Source: Rhodoferax sp. (lineage in GTDB: Bacteria; Pseudomonadota; Gammaproteobacteria; Burkholderiales; Burkholderiaceae_C). Taken from it: 64,000 nt of DNA. The stretch's first letter is position 1. The number at the start of each line of letters is the position of its first letter. The notes under the pieces were generated by a model. That model saw only the letters and a list, made by a program, of their open reading frames with translations. It was not told where the DNA came from and ran no database searches. The translations under genes were made by a program, and so were the position numbers. Below are positions 27,339-36,319 of the stretch, in pieces. The stretch spans positions 62,001-126,000 of the forward strand of contig NZ_JANXMU010000019.1 in assembly GCF_025354435.1 (NCBI RefSeq), written 5' to 3'.

Positions 27339-29135
27339 ATGCCCACTTACACCCCCCCATTGCGCGACATGCAATTTGTGATGCACGAAGTGCTCAAGGT
27401 CACCGACGACCTGAAGCTGATGCCCCAGCACGTGGATACCGATGCCGACACCATCAGTGCCATCCTGGAAGAGGGTGGCAAGTTCGCCTCCGAGGTGGCT
27501 TTTCCGCTGAACATCAGCGGCGATGCCGAGGGTTGCACGCTGGACAAGACGACCCACGAAGTCACCGCCCCCAAGGGCTTCAAGGAGGCCTACGCCCAGT
27601 ACGTGCAAGGCGGCTGGGCGGCACTGAGCTGCGACCCGGCCTACGGCGGCCAGGGCCTGCCCTTTGTGGTCAACCAGTGCTTCTACGAAATGCTGAACTC
27701 GGCCAACCAGGCCTGGACCATGTACCCCGGCCTGTCGCACGGTGCCTACGAGGCCCTGCACGCCCACGGCACCGACGCGCAAAAAGCCCTGTACCTGCCC
27801 AAACTGACCAGTGGCGAGTGGACTGGCAGCATGTGCCTGACCGAGCCGCATTGCGGCACCGACCTGGGCCTGCTGCGCACCAAGGCCGAGCCTCTGGCGG
27901 ACGGCAGCTACGCCATCACCGGCAACAAGATATTCATCAGCGCCGGTGAGCACGACCTGGCCGCCAACATCGTCCACCTGGTGCTGGCCCGCCTGCCGGA
28001 CGCGCCCGTGGGCAGCAAGGGCATCAGCCTGTTCGCCGTGCCCAAGTTCCATGCGGCTGCCGATGGCACGCTGGGCAAGCGCAACGGTATCTACTGCGGT
28101 GGTATCGAGCACAAGATGGGCATCCACGGCAACTCCACCTGCCAGATGGTGCTGGAAGGTGCCATCGGCACCCTGGTGGGCCAGCTCAACAAGGGCTTGG
28201 CGGCCATGTTCGTGATGATGAACGCCGCCCGCCTGGGTGTGGGTAACCAGTCGCTGGGTCTGACCGAGGTGGCCTACCAAAACGCCCTGGCCTACGCCAA
28301 AGACCGCATCCAGATGCGTTCGCTGTCGGGCACCAAGGCCAAAGACAAACCGGCCGACCCCATCATCGTGCACCCCGACGTGCGCAAGATGTTGCTCACC
28401 GCCAAAGCCTACGCAGAAGGGGGCCGTGCCCTGGGCATCTTCTGCGGAGTGCTGCTGGACAAAGAGCACAGCCACCCGGATGAGAAAGTGCGTACCGATG
28501 CCGGTGAAATGCTGGCCCTGCTGACCCCCATCGTCAAAGCCTTCATCACCGACAACGGCCATATCGCCACCAACGCCTGCATGCAGGTCTTCGGCGGTCA
28601 CGGCTTCATCAAGGAATGGGGCATGGAGCAGTACGTGCGCGACAACCGCATCAACATGATCTACGAAGGCACCAACACCATCCAGAGCCTGGATTTGCTG
28701 GGCCGCAAGGTGCTGGGTAACAACGGTGCCACGTTGAAGAAGTTTGGCCGCATGGTCGCCGCGCTGGTGGAGGAAGAAGGCGTGAACGAGAAGATGGGCG
28801 AGTTCATCACCCCCATCGCCATCCTGGGCGACCAGGTCACCAAGCTCACCACCGAGCTGGGCTTCAAGGGCTTCCAGAACGCCGACGAAGTGGGCGCTGC
28901 AGCGGTGGACTACCTGCGCGTGGTGGGTCACCTGGTGTTTGGCTACTTCTGGGCCCGCATGGCCCAAGTGGCTCTGCGCGAGATCGCCGCCGGTAACACC
29001 GATGCCTTCTACCTGGCCAAAGTGCAGACCGCACGCTTCTACTTTGCCAAGCTGTTCCCGGAAACCGCCACGCTGATGCGCACTATCCGCACCGGCAGCA
29101 AAGCCTTGATGGATACCGACGCCGCCCTGGCCTGA
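27339..29135 (+). CDS. Acyl-CoA dehydrogenase, long 600-residue type (FadE of the FadNAE system)
   Basis: 598 residues, longer than the classical 380-residue enzymes. It has an N-terminal extension, the FAD region with MCLTEPHCGTDLG (about 170), a middle beta domain, and the catalytic-base motif YEGTNTIQSLDLLG (about 445), followed by a C-terminal helical extension. It oxidises acyl-CoA to trans-2-enoyl-CoA in the cytosol. An AAGGAG site lies 7 bases before the ATG. It is the first enzyme gene after the TetR regulator; the set of long ACAD, hydroxyacyl-CoA dehydrogenase-first fusion and thiolase matches Bacillus fadNAE. Confidence 0.93.
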   Translation: MPTYTPPLRDMQFVMHEVLKVTDDLKLMPQHVDTDADTISAILEEGGKFASEVAFPLNISGDAEGCTLDKTTHEVTAPKGFKEAYAQYVQGGWAALSCDPAYGGQGLPFVVNQCFYEMLNSANQAWTMYPGLSHGAYEALHAHGTDAQKALYLPKLTSGEWTGSMCLTEPHCGTDLGLLRTKAEPLADGSYAITGNKIFISAGEHDLAANIVHLVLARLPDAPVGSKGISLFAVPKFHAAADGTLGKRNGIYCGGIEHKMGIHGNSTCQMVLEGAIGTLVGQLNKGLAAMFVMMNAARLGVGNQSLGLTEVAYQNALAYAKDRIQMRSLSGTKAKDKPADPIIVHPDVRKMLLTAKAYAEGGRALGIFCGVLLDKEHSHPDEKVRTDAGEMLALLTPIVKAFITDNGHIATNACMQVFGGHGFIKEWGMEQYVRDNRINMIYEGTNTIQSLDLLGRKVLGNNGATLKKFGRMVAALVEEEGVNEKMGEFITPIAILGDQVTKLTTELGFKGFQNADEVGAAAVDYLRVVGHLVFGYFWARMAQVALREIAAGNTDAFYLAKVQTARFYFAKLFPETATLMRTIRTGSKALMDTDAALA

Positions 29136-29156
29136 TTTCCCATTCTGGAGACAAGT

Positions 29157-29585
29157 ATGAAAAAAATAATAGCGCTCACTGCAGGACTGATATGCGCTAG
29201 CTGCGTATTTTCCCAAATGACCCCCGAGGGCCTGTGGCGCAGCATTGACGACAAGTCCGGCCAGCCCAAGGCGGAAATCCGCATCACCGTCAATGGTGGC
29301 GTGCTGTCCGGCGTGGTCGAAAAAGCATTGATGCCCAGCCCCGAGCCGCTGTGCGTGCAGTGCAGCGACGACCGCAAGGACAAGCCCAAGCTGGGCATGG
29401 AAATCATCCGTGGTGCCAAGAAGGCCGAGGGCAAGGACGTGTGGGAAGACGGCAAGATTCTCGACCCCGATAACGGCAAAAACTACACCCTGCGGATGGA
29501 GCCGCTGGAAGACGGCAAGAAGCTCCAGGTGCGCGGCTATATCGGCCCCTTCTACCGCACCCAAATCTGGCTGCGCGTGCAATAA
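29157..29585 (+). CDS. Exported DUF2147-domain protein
   Basis: 142 residues. A signal peptide (MKKIIALTAGLICASC, cleavage expected near VFSQ) is followed by a DUF2147 domain: GLWRSIDDKSGQPKAEI, a CVQCSDDRKD cysteine pair and LRMEPLEDGKKL close to the end. DUF2147 proteins are periplasmic with unknown function. It sits inside the beta-oxidation operon between the dehydrogenase and the fusion enzyme, a position also seen in related bacteria, so a link to lipid uptake or envelope fatty acids is possible. The whole signal peptide is encoded by copy E of the dispersed repeat. Confidence 0.85.
   Translation: MKKIIALTAGLICASCVFSQMTPEGLWRSIDDKSGQPKAEIRITVNGGVLSGVVEKALMPSPEPLCVQCSDDRKDKPKLGMEIIRGAKKAEGKDVWEDGKILDPDNGKNYTLRMEPLEDGKKLQVRGYIGPFYRTQIWLRVQ
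29158..29212 (+). repeat. Dispersed palindromic repeat, copy E (is the signal peptide of the DUF2147 gene)
   Basis: AATAATAGCGCTC, CTGCAGGACTG and ATATGCGCTAGCTGCGTATT show the repeat layout. It is translated as IIALTAGLICASC, in the same frame as copy J (LIATSAIPICASA) in dsbD. Confidence 0.7.
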
Positions 29586-29599
29586 ACCCGAAAGAATGT

Positions 29600-32014
29600 A
29601 TGTCCCGATTTCCGATTAAAAAAGTCGCCGTCCTCGGCGCAGGCGTGATGGGCGCGCAGATTGCTGCGCACTTGGTCAACGTCAAGGTGCAGGTCGTGCT
29701 GTTCGACCTGAAGGCCAAAGAGGGCCCGGCCAACGGTATCACCGCCAAGGCCATCGCTAACCTGAAGAAGCTCAAGCCCGCGCCGCTGGGCGTGGCCGAA
29801 GATGCGGACCTGATCCAGCAGGCGAACTACGACGACCACCTGGACCAGCTCAAAGACTGCGACTTGATCATCGAGGCCATCGCCGAGCGCATGGACTGGA
29901 AGCTCGATCTGTACAAAAAGATCGCGCCCTTTGTGGCCCCGCATGCGCTGGTGGCCTCCAACACCTCGGGCCTGTCGATCACCAAATTGAGCGAAGCTCT
30001 GCCCGAGGAGATCAAACCGCGTTTCTGCGGCATCCATTTCTTCAACCCACCGCGCTACATGTACCTGGTGGAGCTGATCAATACGCCCACCACCCAGCCC
30101 GAAGCGCTGGACCAGCTCGAAGCCTTCGTCACCACCAGCCTGGGCAAGGGTGTGGTACGCGCCAAGGACACGCCCAACTTCATCGCCAACCGCGTCGGCA
30201 TTGCCGGCATGCTGGGCATCATCGGCGAGACCGCCAAGTTTGGCCTGACCTATGACGTAGTCGATGACCTGACCGGCAAGCGCCTGGGCCGCGCCAGCTC
30301 GGGCACCTTCCGTACCGCCGACGTGGTGGGTCTGGACACGATGGCCCACGTGGTCAAGACGCTGCAGGACAACCTCAGCCTGGAAACCGACCCGTTCTAC
30401 GGCAGCTATGGCACGCCGCCGGTGCTGGCCCAACTGCTGGAAATGAAGAACCTGGGCCAAAAGACCAAGGCCGGTTTCTTCAAGAAAGTGGGCCGCGACG
30501 TGCTGCGTTTCGACGCGGCCAGCGCCAGCTACGTGCCCGGTGGCGAAAAGGCCGACGAGGTCTATGGGCGCATGCTCAAGAAGCCTGCCGCCGAGCGTCT
30601 GGCCCTGCTGCGCAGCAGCGAAGGCCCGCAAGGCCAGTTTCTGTGGGCGATTTTGCGCAACAGCTTCCACTACGCTGCCGTGCACCTGCAAACCATAGCT
30701 GATACCGCCCGCGACGTGGATCTGGCCATGCGCTGGGGCTTCGGCATGCAACAAGGCCCGTTCGAGCTATGGCAAGAAGCCGGTTGGCTGACGGTGGCCA
30801 ACTGGATCAAGGAGGACATAGAGGCTGGCAAAGCCCTGTGCAACGCGCCCCTGCCCGAATGGGTGTTCAAGGGACCGGTGGCGGAGTCGCAAGGCGTGCA
30901 CACGGCCGAAGGTTCGTGGAACCCGTCTACTTCAAAATTCGTAGCGCGTCACGCCCTTCCTGTCTACACAAGGCAGCTATTTCCTGAAAAAATATCCGGC
31001 CATACCCAAGGCCTGGGCCTGGGTGGCGGTTTCGAGACGGCGGGCACGACCTTGTTCGAAGATAAGGCCATCCGCCTGTGGACGCTCGATGACCAGGTCG
31101 TCATCGCCAGCATCAAAACCAAGATGCACGCCATCAGCCCCGAAGTCTCTGAGGGCCTGGCCCGCGCGGTCGAGCTGGCCGAGAGGGATTACGCCGCCGT
31201 GGTGGTCTGGTCGGGCGACGAGCCTTTCAGCGCCGGTGCCGACCTGCAGGCCATGCTGCCCGGCTTCATGATGGGCGGCGCGGCAGCGATCAATATTGCA
31301 GAGAAGGCCCTGCAAAGCGTGATGCTCAAAATCCGTTACGCCAACGTGCCGGTGGTGTCCGCCATCCGGGGGCTGGCGCTGGGTGGCGGCTGCGAGCTGG
31401 CGGTGCACTCCGCCCGCCGCGTGGTGGCGATGGAGAGCTATATCGGCCTGGTCGAAGTCGGTGTCGGCCTGGTGCCCGGCGCGGGCGGCCTGACCTACAT
31501 CGCCCGCCGGGCGGCTGAGAACGCCGCCCTGTCGGTGCACAAAGACCTTCTGCCCTTCCTCACCGAAGGCTTTACCGCCGCGGCCATGGCCAAGGTAGGC
31601 ACCAGCGCGCTGGAGTCGCGCAAGCTGGGTTACCTGCTGGACAGTGACGTCATCGTGCCGAACAAGGACGAGCTGCTGTTTGTCGCCCTGAACGAAGCCA
31701 AGGCCATGGCCGCCAGCGGTTACCGCGCCCCGCACAAACGCCTGTTTCCCGTGGCAGGCCGCAACGGAAAAGCCACCATCCAGGGCCAACTGGTCAACAT
31801 GCGCGACGGCGGCTTCATCAGCCAGCACGACTTCCACATCGCCAGCCTGATCGCCGGTGTGGTGACGGGCGGCGACGTGGACAACGGCACCCTGGTCACC
31901 GAGGAATACCTGATGACCCTGGAGCGCAAAGCCTTCTGCAGCCTGCTGGAAAACGCCAAAACACAGGAGCGCATCATGGGCATGCTGTCCACCGGCAAGC
32001 CCGTGCGCAACTAA
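29600..32014 (+). CDS. 3-hydroxyacyl-CoA dehydrogenase / enoyl-CoA hydratase fusion (FadN-type order)
   Basis: 804 residues. The NAD-binding dehydrogenase domain comes first (VAVLGAGVMGAQIAAHLVN, about 10-30; FCGIHFFNPPRYM about 140), the enoyl-CoA hydratase/isomerase domain lies about 490-720 (SAGADLQAML and IRGLALGGGCELAV). This order is opposite to FadB/FadJ of E. coli and matches Bacillus FadN (YusL). It converts enoyl-CoA to 3-ketoacyl-CoA. A stretch near residue 445-465 (STSKFVARHALPVYTRQL), between the two catalytic halves, is encoded by a diverged copy of the dispersed repeat. Confidence 0.93.
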   Translation: MSRFPIKKVAVLGAGVMGAQIAAHLVNVKVQVVLFDLKAKEGPANGITAKAIANLKKLKPAPLGVAEDADLIQQANYDDHLDQLKDCDLIIEAIAERMDWKLDLYKKIAPFVAPHALVASNTSGLSITKLSEALPEEIKPRFCGIHFFNPPRYMYLVELINTPTTQPEALDQLEAFVTTSLGKGVVRAKDTPNFIANRVGIAGMLGIIGETAKFGLTYDVVDDLTGKRLGRASSGTFRTADVVGLDTMAHVVKTLQDNLSLETDPFYGSYGTPPVLAQLLEMKNLGQKTKAGFFKKVGRDVLRFDAASASYVPGGEKADEVYGRMLKKPAAERLALLRSSEGPQGQFLWAILRNSFHYAAVHLQTIADTARDVDLAMRWGFGMQQGPFELWQEAGWLTVANWIKEDIEAGKALCNAPLPEWVFKGPVAESQGVHTAEGSWNPSTSKFVARHALPVYTRQLFPEKISGHTQGLGLGGGFETAGTTLFEDKAIRLWTLDDQVVIASIKTKMHAISPEVSEGLARAVELAERDYAAVVVWSGDEPFSAGADLQAMLPGFMMGGAAAINIAEKALQSVMLKIRYANVPVVSAIRGLALGGGCELAVHSARRVVAMESYIGLVEVGVGLVPGAGGLTYIARRAAENAALSVHKDLLPFLTEGFTAAAMAKVGTSALESRKLGYLLDSDVIVPNKDELLFVALNEAKAMAASGYRAPHKRLFPVAGRNGKATIQGQLVNMRDGGFISQHDFHIASLIAGVVTGGDVDNGTLVTEEYLMTLERKAFCSLLENAKTQERIMGMLSTGKPVRN
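30930..30995 (+). repeat. Dispersed palindromic repeat, diverged copy F (in the FadN linker)
   Basis: TTCAAAATTCGTAGCGCGTC, CTTCCTGTCTACACAAGGCA and GCTATTTCCTGAAAAAATA follow the repeat layout, with the TAGCGC and GCAGCTATT words kept. It is translated in the linker between the dehydrogenase and hydratase parts. Confidence 0.5.
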
Positions 32015-32023
32015 GGAACGAAT

Positions 32024-33232
32024 ATGAGCAAGCAAATCCAAGATGCCTACATCGTCGCCGCCACCCGCACGCCCATCGGCCGTTCGCACAAGGGTTATCT
32101 GCGCAACACCCGGCCTGATGAGCTGCTGGCCACCACCCTGCGTGCCGCCCTGGCCCAGGTGCCGGGCCTCGACCCGGCAACCATCGAAGACGTGATCTGC
32201 GGCTGCGCGATCCCGGAAGCCCAGCAGGGCCTGAACGTGGCGCGCATCGGCGCGGTGCTGGCGGGACTGCCGAATTCGGTAGGCGGCATCACCGTCAACC
32301 GCTTCTGCGCCTCCGGCATCAGCGCAGTGCAGATGGCCGCCGACCGCATCCGCGTGGGCGAGGCCGACGTGATGTTTGCCGCTGGCGTGGAAAGCATGAG
32401 CATGGTGCCGATGATGGGCAACGGGCCCAGCCTGTCGCCCAACATCTTCAGCAACACCGATGACGTGGACAACTACGGCATCGCCTACGGCATGGGCCTG
32501 ACGGCCGAGAAGGTGGCGCAGCAGTGGAAGATCAGCCGCAATGCGCAAGATGAGTTTGCCTACGCCTCGCACATGAAGGCGTTGGCGGCCATGAAGGCGG
32601 GTTATTTCAGCGACGAGATCACCCCGATCACGGTGGACGACCGCAGCGTCGATCTGGCCACTGGCAAGGTCAGTATCGACCAGCGCACCATCAGCCTGGA
32701 CGAAGGCGTACGCCCAGAAACCACGGTGGAAGGACTCGGCAAGTTGAAGACGGTTTTCTCGGCGCGTGGCTCAGTCACGGCAGGCAACAGCTCGCAAACC
32801 TCGGACGGCGCTGGCGCGCTGATCCTGGCCAGCGAATCGGCAGTGAAGCGCTTCGGCCTGACCCCGCTGGCCCGCTTTGTCAGCTTCGCCAGCAAGGGCG
32901 TGCCGCCGCACATCATGGGCATCGGCCCTATCGAGGCGATTCCCGCTGCGCTACGCTACGCCGGTTTGAAACACCAGGATATCGACTGGTTCGAGCTGAA
33001 CGAAGCCTTCGCCGCCCAGTCGCTGGCCGTGATGAATACGCTAGGCCTGGACCCGTCCAAGGTCAATCCCATGGGCGGCGCAATCGCCCTGGGCCACCCG
33101 TTGGGTGCCACCGGTGCCATACGCGCCGCCACCGTGATCCACGCGCTGCGCCGCAACAACCTGAAGTACGGCATGGTGACCATGTGCGTAGGTATGGGCC
33201 AAGGGGCCGCAGGCATTTTTGAACGGGTTTAA
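32024..33232 (+). CDS. fadA: Acetyl-CoA C-acyltransferase (3-ketoacyl-CoA thiolase)
   Basis: 402 residues, a complete thiolase. The nucleophilic cysteine is in NRFCASGISAVQMAA (about 92), and the C-terminal catalytic residues are in GHPLGATGA (about 355) and CVGMGQGAAGIF (about 388). It cleaves 3-ketoacyl-CoA with CoA in the last step of the cycle. It starts 9 bases after the FadN-like gene and ends 4 bases before the next ATG. Confidence 0.95.
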   Translation: MSKQIQDAYIVAATRTPIGRSHKGYLRNTRPDELLATTLRAALAQVPGLDPATIEDVICGCAIPEAQQGLNVARIGAVLAGLPNSVGGITVNRFCASGISAVQMAADRIRVGEADVMFAAGVESMSMVPMMGNGPSLSPNIFSNTDDVDNYGIAYGMGLTAEKVAQQWKISRNAQDEFAYASHMKALAAMKAGYFSDEITPITVDDRSVDLATGKVSIDQRTISLDEGVRPETTVEGLGKLKTVFSARGSVTAGNSSQTSDGAGALILASESAVKRFGLTPLARFVSFASKGVPPHIMGIGPIEAIPAALRYAGLKHQDIDWFELNEAFAAQSLAVMNTLGLDPSKVNPMGGAIALGHPLGATGAIRAATVIHALRRNNLKYGMVTMCVGMGQGAAGIFERV

Positions 33233-33236
33233 CACC

Positions 33237-33998
33237 ATGAGCGACATCCTTACCCACACCGAAGACGGCATTCTGACCATCACGCTGAACCGCGTGCCCA
33301 AGAAGAATTCCCTTACTGCCGCCATGTACACCGCGATCTCCAACGCGCTGGAGGCGGCGCAGGCCGACCCGGCGGTGCGGGTGGCGGTGATCCAGGGGCA
33401 TGAGACGATTTTTTCGGCGGGCAACGACATTGGCGACTTTTTGAAAGTACCGCCCAGCGCCGACTCGCCGGTGGTCCGCTTTCTGCGCGTCATCAGCAGC
33501 TTCCCCAAGCCGCTGATCGGCGCAGTGTGCGGAGTGGCGGTAGGCGTGGGCACCACGCTGCTGTTGCACTGCGACCTGGTCTATGCGGGCGACAACGCGG
33601 CGTTCTCGCTGCCGTTCGTCAACCTGGGCCTGTGCCCCGAAGCCGGTTCCAGCTACTTGCTGCCGCGCCTGATGGGCCACCAGCGCGCGGCAGAAGCGTT
33701 GCTGCTGGGCGACCCTTTCACCGCAGAAACGGCGCTGGAAGTGGGCCTGATCAACCGCATCGTGCCGCCCGCCGAAGTGCACGCCCTGGCGCACCGCCAG
33801 GCCCAGCGCCTAGCGGCCAAACCGCTGGCCTCGCTGGTGGCCAGCAAGCGGCTGATGAAGCAGGAGCAGGCCGCCCCGGTGGCCGCGCGCATCGAAGAAG
33901 AAATCGCCATCTTCGGCCGCATGCTGCGCGAGCCCGCTGCCAAAGAGGCGCTGACCGCTTTCATGGAAAACCGCCGCCCGGATTTTTCGGCCTTGTGA
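33237..33998 (+). CDS. Enoyl-CoA hydratase/isomerase family protein
   Basis: 253 residues from ATG 33237, the start nearest the thiolase stop; an in-frame start at 33219 would overlap it. Crotonase-fold motifs: FSAGNDIGDFL (about 65, oxyanion-hole loop), CGVAVGVGTTLLLHCD (about 100) and a C-terminal trimerisation helix. The classical hydratase glutamate pair is not clear (Glu in CPEAGSSYLLP is present), so it may be a delta3,delta2-isomerase that handles unsaturated fatty acids. It is the last gene of the beta-oxidation unit. Confidence 0.9.
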   Translation: MSDILTHTEDGILTITLNRVPKKNSLTAAMYTAISNALEAAQADPAVRVAVIQGHETIFSAGNDIGDFLKVPPSADSPVVRFLRVISSFPKPLIGAVCGVAVGVGTTLLLHCDLVYAGDNAAFSLPFVNLGLCPEAGSSYLLPRLMGHQRAAEALLLGDPFTAETALEVGLINRIVPPAEVHALAHRQAQRLAAKPLASLVASKRLMKQEQAAPVAARIEEEIAIFGRMLREPAAKEALTAFMENRRPDFSAL

Positions 33999-34019
33999 CC
34001 TGCGTGGTTAAACCGTATT

Positions 34020-34079
34020 TGCTGCGTTAATAGTAGCTGTATGTGTAGGTTATATATGCGCTAGAGGCTGTTTTTATGC
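34020..34079 (+). repeat. Dispersed palindromic repeat, copy G (between convergent genes)
   Basis: TTAATAGTAGCTGTATG, TGTAGGTTATATATGCGC and TAGAGGCTGTTTTTATG. It fills the gap between the last fad gene and the convergent GntR gene and may aid termination. Confidence 0.8.
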
Positions 34080-34107
34080 CTAACTTTTCGCAATAGAAAA
34101 ACTGCGG

Positions 34108-34770
34108 TTATGCCTCGGCGGACGACGGCAGGGTGGCCATGGAGGCCAGCAGGTCACCAAAGCGTTCGCCTTGCACCAAGACATGTTTGCGCAAGGCTTC
34201 GGTAGCGGCTTCCGCATCGCCCGCCGTGATACAGCGCACGATGGCTTCGTGCTCCTCGAACGAGGTGTCCATGCGGTTTCGAACGCGCAATTGCAGGCGC
34301 CGGTAAGGCCGTAAACGGCGCTGCAACTGGGCCGCCTGGTCGTTCAAAAACCGGTTGTGGCTGCCGGTATAAATTGCGGTGTGGAAGCGTTCATTGCAAT
34401 AAAAGTAGGCATCTGTATCGCGTTCGGAGAGCGCTTTTTTGCAGCCTTCGTGGGCGGCTACCAGTTCCAGGCGTTCGCTGTCTGTCATGCGGCGGGCCGC
34501 CAGCCGCCCGCAAAGGGCCTCCAGCTCACCCATCACCTCGAACATCTCCAGCAGCCGGGTCGGGCTAATGCTGGTGACGACCGCGCCGTGCCGGGGGCGC
34601 ATTTCGATAAGACCCTCTGCGGCCAACTGGATCAGCGCTTCGCGCACAGGGGTGCGTGAAACACCATACAGTTGCGCCAGGCTGGCTTCGTCCAGCGCGC
34701 TGCCGGGCAGCAGCGCGCCTGTGGCGATCCTCTCCTCAATTTTTTCGCGCAATTGGTCCGAGATTTTCAT
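34108..34770 (-). CDS. GntR family regulator with FCD domain
   Basis: 220 residues from ATG 34770 (MKISDQLREKIEERI). Frames further upstream start at 34890 but would add an unlikely 40-residue tail; no strong ribosome-binding site supports either. HTH: LDEASLAQLYGVSRTPVREALIQLAAEGLIE (about 25-56); the FCD domain follows with CNERFHTAIYTGSHN (about 120). It is divergent from the branched-chain amino-acid-type importer and likely controls it. Confidence 0.9.
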   Translation of the reverse strand: MKISDQLREKIEERIATGALLPGSALDEASLAQLYGVSRTPVREALIQLAAEGLIEMRPRHGAVVTSISPTRLLEMFEVMGELEALCGRLAARRMTDSERLELVAAHEGCKKALSERDTDAYFYCNERFHTAIYTGSHNRFLNDQAAQLQRRLRPYRRLQLRVRNRMDTSFEEHEAIVRCITAGDAEAATEALRKHVLVQGERFGDLLASMATLPSSAEA

Positions 34771-35006
34771 GCCGAGATTCTGCACCCGCGCCTTCGGAAA
34801 AAATACATAACTGCACTCAGGGTATTCACTAAAAAACTTTACAAATACGTGGATTACATTCATGTGTGCATAAATGTGGATGGCCCCCAAAGCTGCTTTG
34901 GCCAGAGCCCCACTGGATGTGAAAACGCCTAGAAGCCCCCAGCCAGGGCGAACTGAAAAATTGCGTTGAGACTTGCGTTGCTTTGATTAAAAACAGGAGA
35001 GACACC
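34771..35006. promoter_or_regulatory. Divergent control region between the GntR gene and the Liv importer
   Basis: 236 bases. Two GTGGAT words (34849 and 34875 regions) and an ATG-TGTG-CAT palindrome near 34862-34872 are possible GntR half sites. AAACAGGAGAG just before 35007 is the livJ ribosome-binding site. No gene is seen. Confidence 0.35.
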
Positions 35007-36230
35007 ATGCGTTTTCGTTTTGCCAAATTAGCCACCCACGTGGTATTTGCCTCCGCCATCGCGGGCCTTGCTGGCGCTGCCACGGCCGCCGAACCCATCA
35101 AGATCGGTGTGACCGGTCCGTTCACCGGGGGCTCGTCTTCCATGGGTGTGAGCATGCGCGACGGCGTGAAACTGGCGGTGGAAGAAATCAACAAGGCCGG
35201 TGGCGTGTTGGGTCGGCCACTGCAAACCGTGGAGCGTGATGACGAGGCCAAGAATGAGCGCGGTGTGCAGATCGCCCAGGAATTGATCAACAAGGAAAAG
35301 GTCACGGCCACGGTGGGTTTTATCAACACCGGCGTGGCGCTGGCTTCGCAACGCTTCTACCAGGAAGCCAAGATTCCGGTGATGAACAACGTGGCCACCG
35401 GCTCGGTGATCACGCACCAGTTTGACGACCAGCCCGCCAACTACATCTTCCGCAATGCGGCGCACGACAGCATCCAGGCGCCCATGATCGTGGAAGAAGC
35501 GATTGCGCATCGCGGCTACAAGAAGATCGCCATCCTGGCCGACTCCACCAATTACGGACAGTTGGGCCGCGAAGATCTGGAAAAAGCGCTGGCACTGAAA
35601 AACATCAAAGCCGTGGCGGTGGAAAAGTTCAACATCAAGGATGTGGACATGACGGCGCAGTTGCTTAAGGCCAAAGAGGCCGGTGCCGAAGCCGTGCTGA
35701 CCTACGGCATTGGCCCCGAGCTGGCCCAGATCGCCAACGGCATGACCAAGCTGGGCTGGAAGGTGCCGATTATCGGCAGCTGGACCCTGTCGATGGCCAA
35801 CTTCATTGACAACGCAGGCCCGGGCGGTGACGGCGCGCGCATGCCGCAAACCTTCATCCAGGAGCCGACCACGCCCAAGCGCCAGTCCTTCATCATCAGC
35901 TACCTGAAAACCTTCAACCCGAAGAACGCCCGCATCGACTCGCCGGTGTCCGCCGCCCAGGGCTATGACTCGATCTACCTGCTGGCCGCGGCCATCACCC
36001 AGGCTAACTCCACCGAAGGCCCCAAGATCAAGGCCGCGCTGGAAGATTTGAAAACCCCGGTGTCCGGCGTGGTTACCACCTACAACAAGCCCTTTACCGC
36101 TAAGGACCACGAGGCCATCACGGCCAATATCCCGGTGTTTGGCGAGGTCAAGGGCCAGCGCGTGATTTACGCCTATCCCGACGACTTCAAGAAAGCCTCG
36201 GAAGTGCGCGTCAAGGAAGCCAAGAAGTAA
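35007..36230 (+). CDS. livJ: ABC importer periplasmic substrate-binding protein (branched-chain amino acid type)
   Basis: 407 residues from ATG 35007, with AGGAGA 6 bases upstream. A signal peptide ends near AGAATAAE; the mature protein starts PIKIGVTGPFTGGSSSMG, the type I periplasmic-binding fold of LivJ/Peripla_BP_6 proteins. The ligand cannot be read; family members bind branched-chain amino acids, amides, aromatic acids or urea. It is followed by a terminator hairpin, which would give extra binding protein relative to the permeases. Confidence 0.88.
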   Translation: MRFRFAKLATHVVFASAIAGLAGAATAAEPIKIGVTGPFTGGSSSMGVSMRDGVKLAVEEINKAGGVLGRPLQTVERDDEAKNERGVQIAQELINKEKVTATVGFINTGVALASQRFYQEAKIPVMNNVATGSVITHQFDDQPANYIFRNAAHDSIQAPMIVEEAIAHRGYKKIAILADSTNYGQLGREDLEKALALKNIKAVAVEKFNIKDVDMTAQLLKAKEAGAEAVLTYGIGPELAQIANGMTKLGWKVPIIGSWTLSMANFIDNAGPGGDGARMPQTFIQEPTTPKRQSFIISYLKTFNPKNARIDSPVSAAQGYDSIYLLAAAITQANSTEGPKIKAALEDLKTPVSGVVTTYNKPFTAKDHEAITANIPVFGEVKGQRVIYAYPDDFKKASEVRVKEAKK

Positions 36231-36257
36231 GCGAATTCTGATTCGCACAGGGTCATC

Positions 36258-36296
36258 ACACCGCTCTGGCCGTCTCGGCTGGTGCGGTATTTTTTT
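36258..36296 (+). terminator. Partial terminator between livJ and livH
   Basis: ACCGC (36260-36264) and GCGGT (36284-36288) enclose an inner GCCG/CGGC stem, followed by seven T residues (36290-36296). It explains uneven expression within the operon. Confidence 0.7.
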
Positions 36297-36319
36297 GCAC
36301 ATTGCACGGAGCTCACACT

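Noticed and set aside
27318-29582. Very long open frame on the minus strand (about 750 codons)
   Set aside because: It is antisense to the acyl-CoA dehydrogenase, which has clear family motifs; the antisense protein is His/Gly/Val-rich without motifs, as expected from GC-rich codon bias.
34983-35006. Longer start for the Liv binding protein
   Set aside because: The ATG at 35007 has an ideal ribosome-binding site and places the signal peptide correctly.
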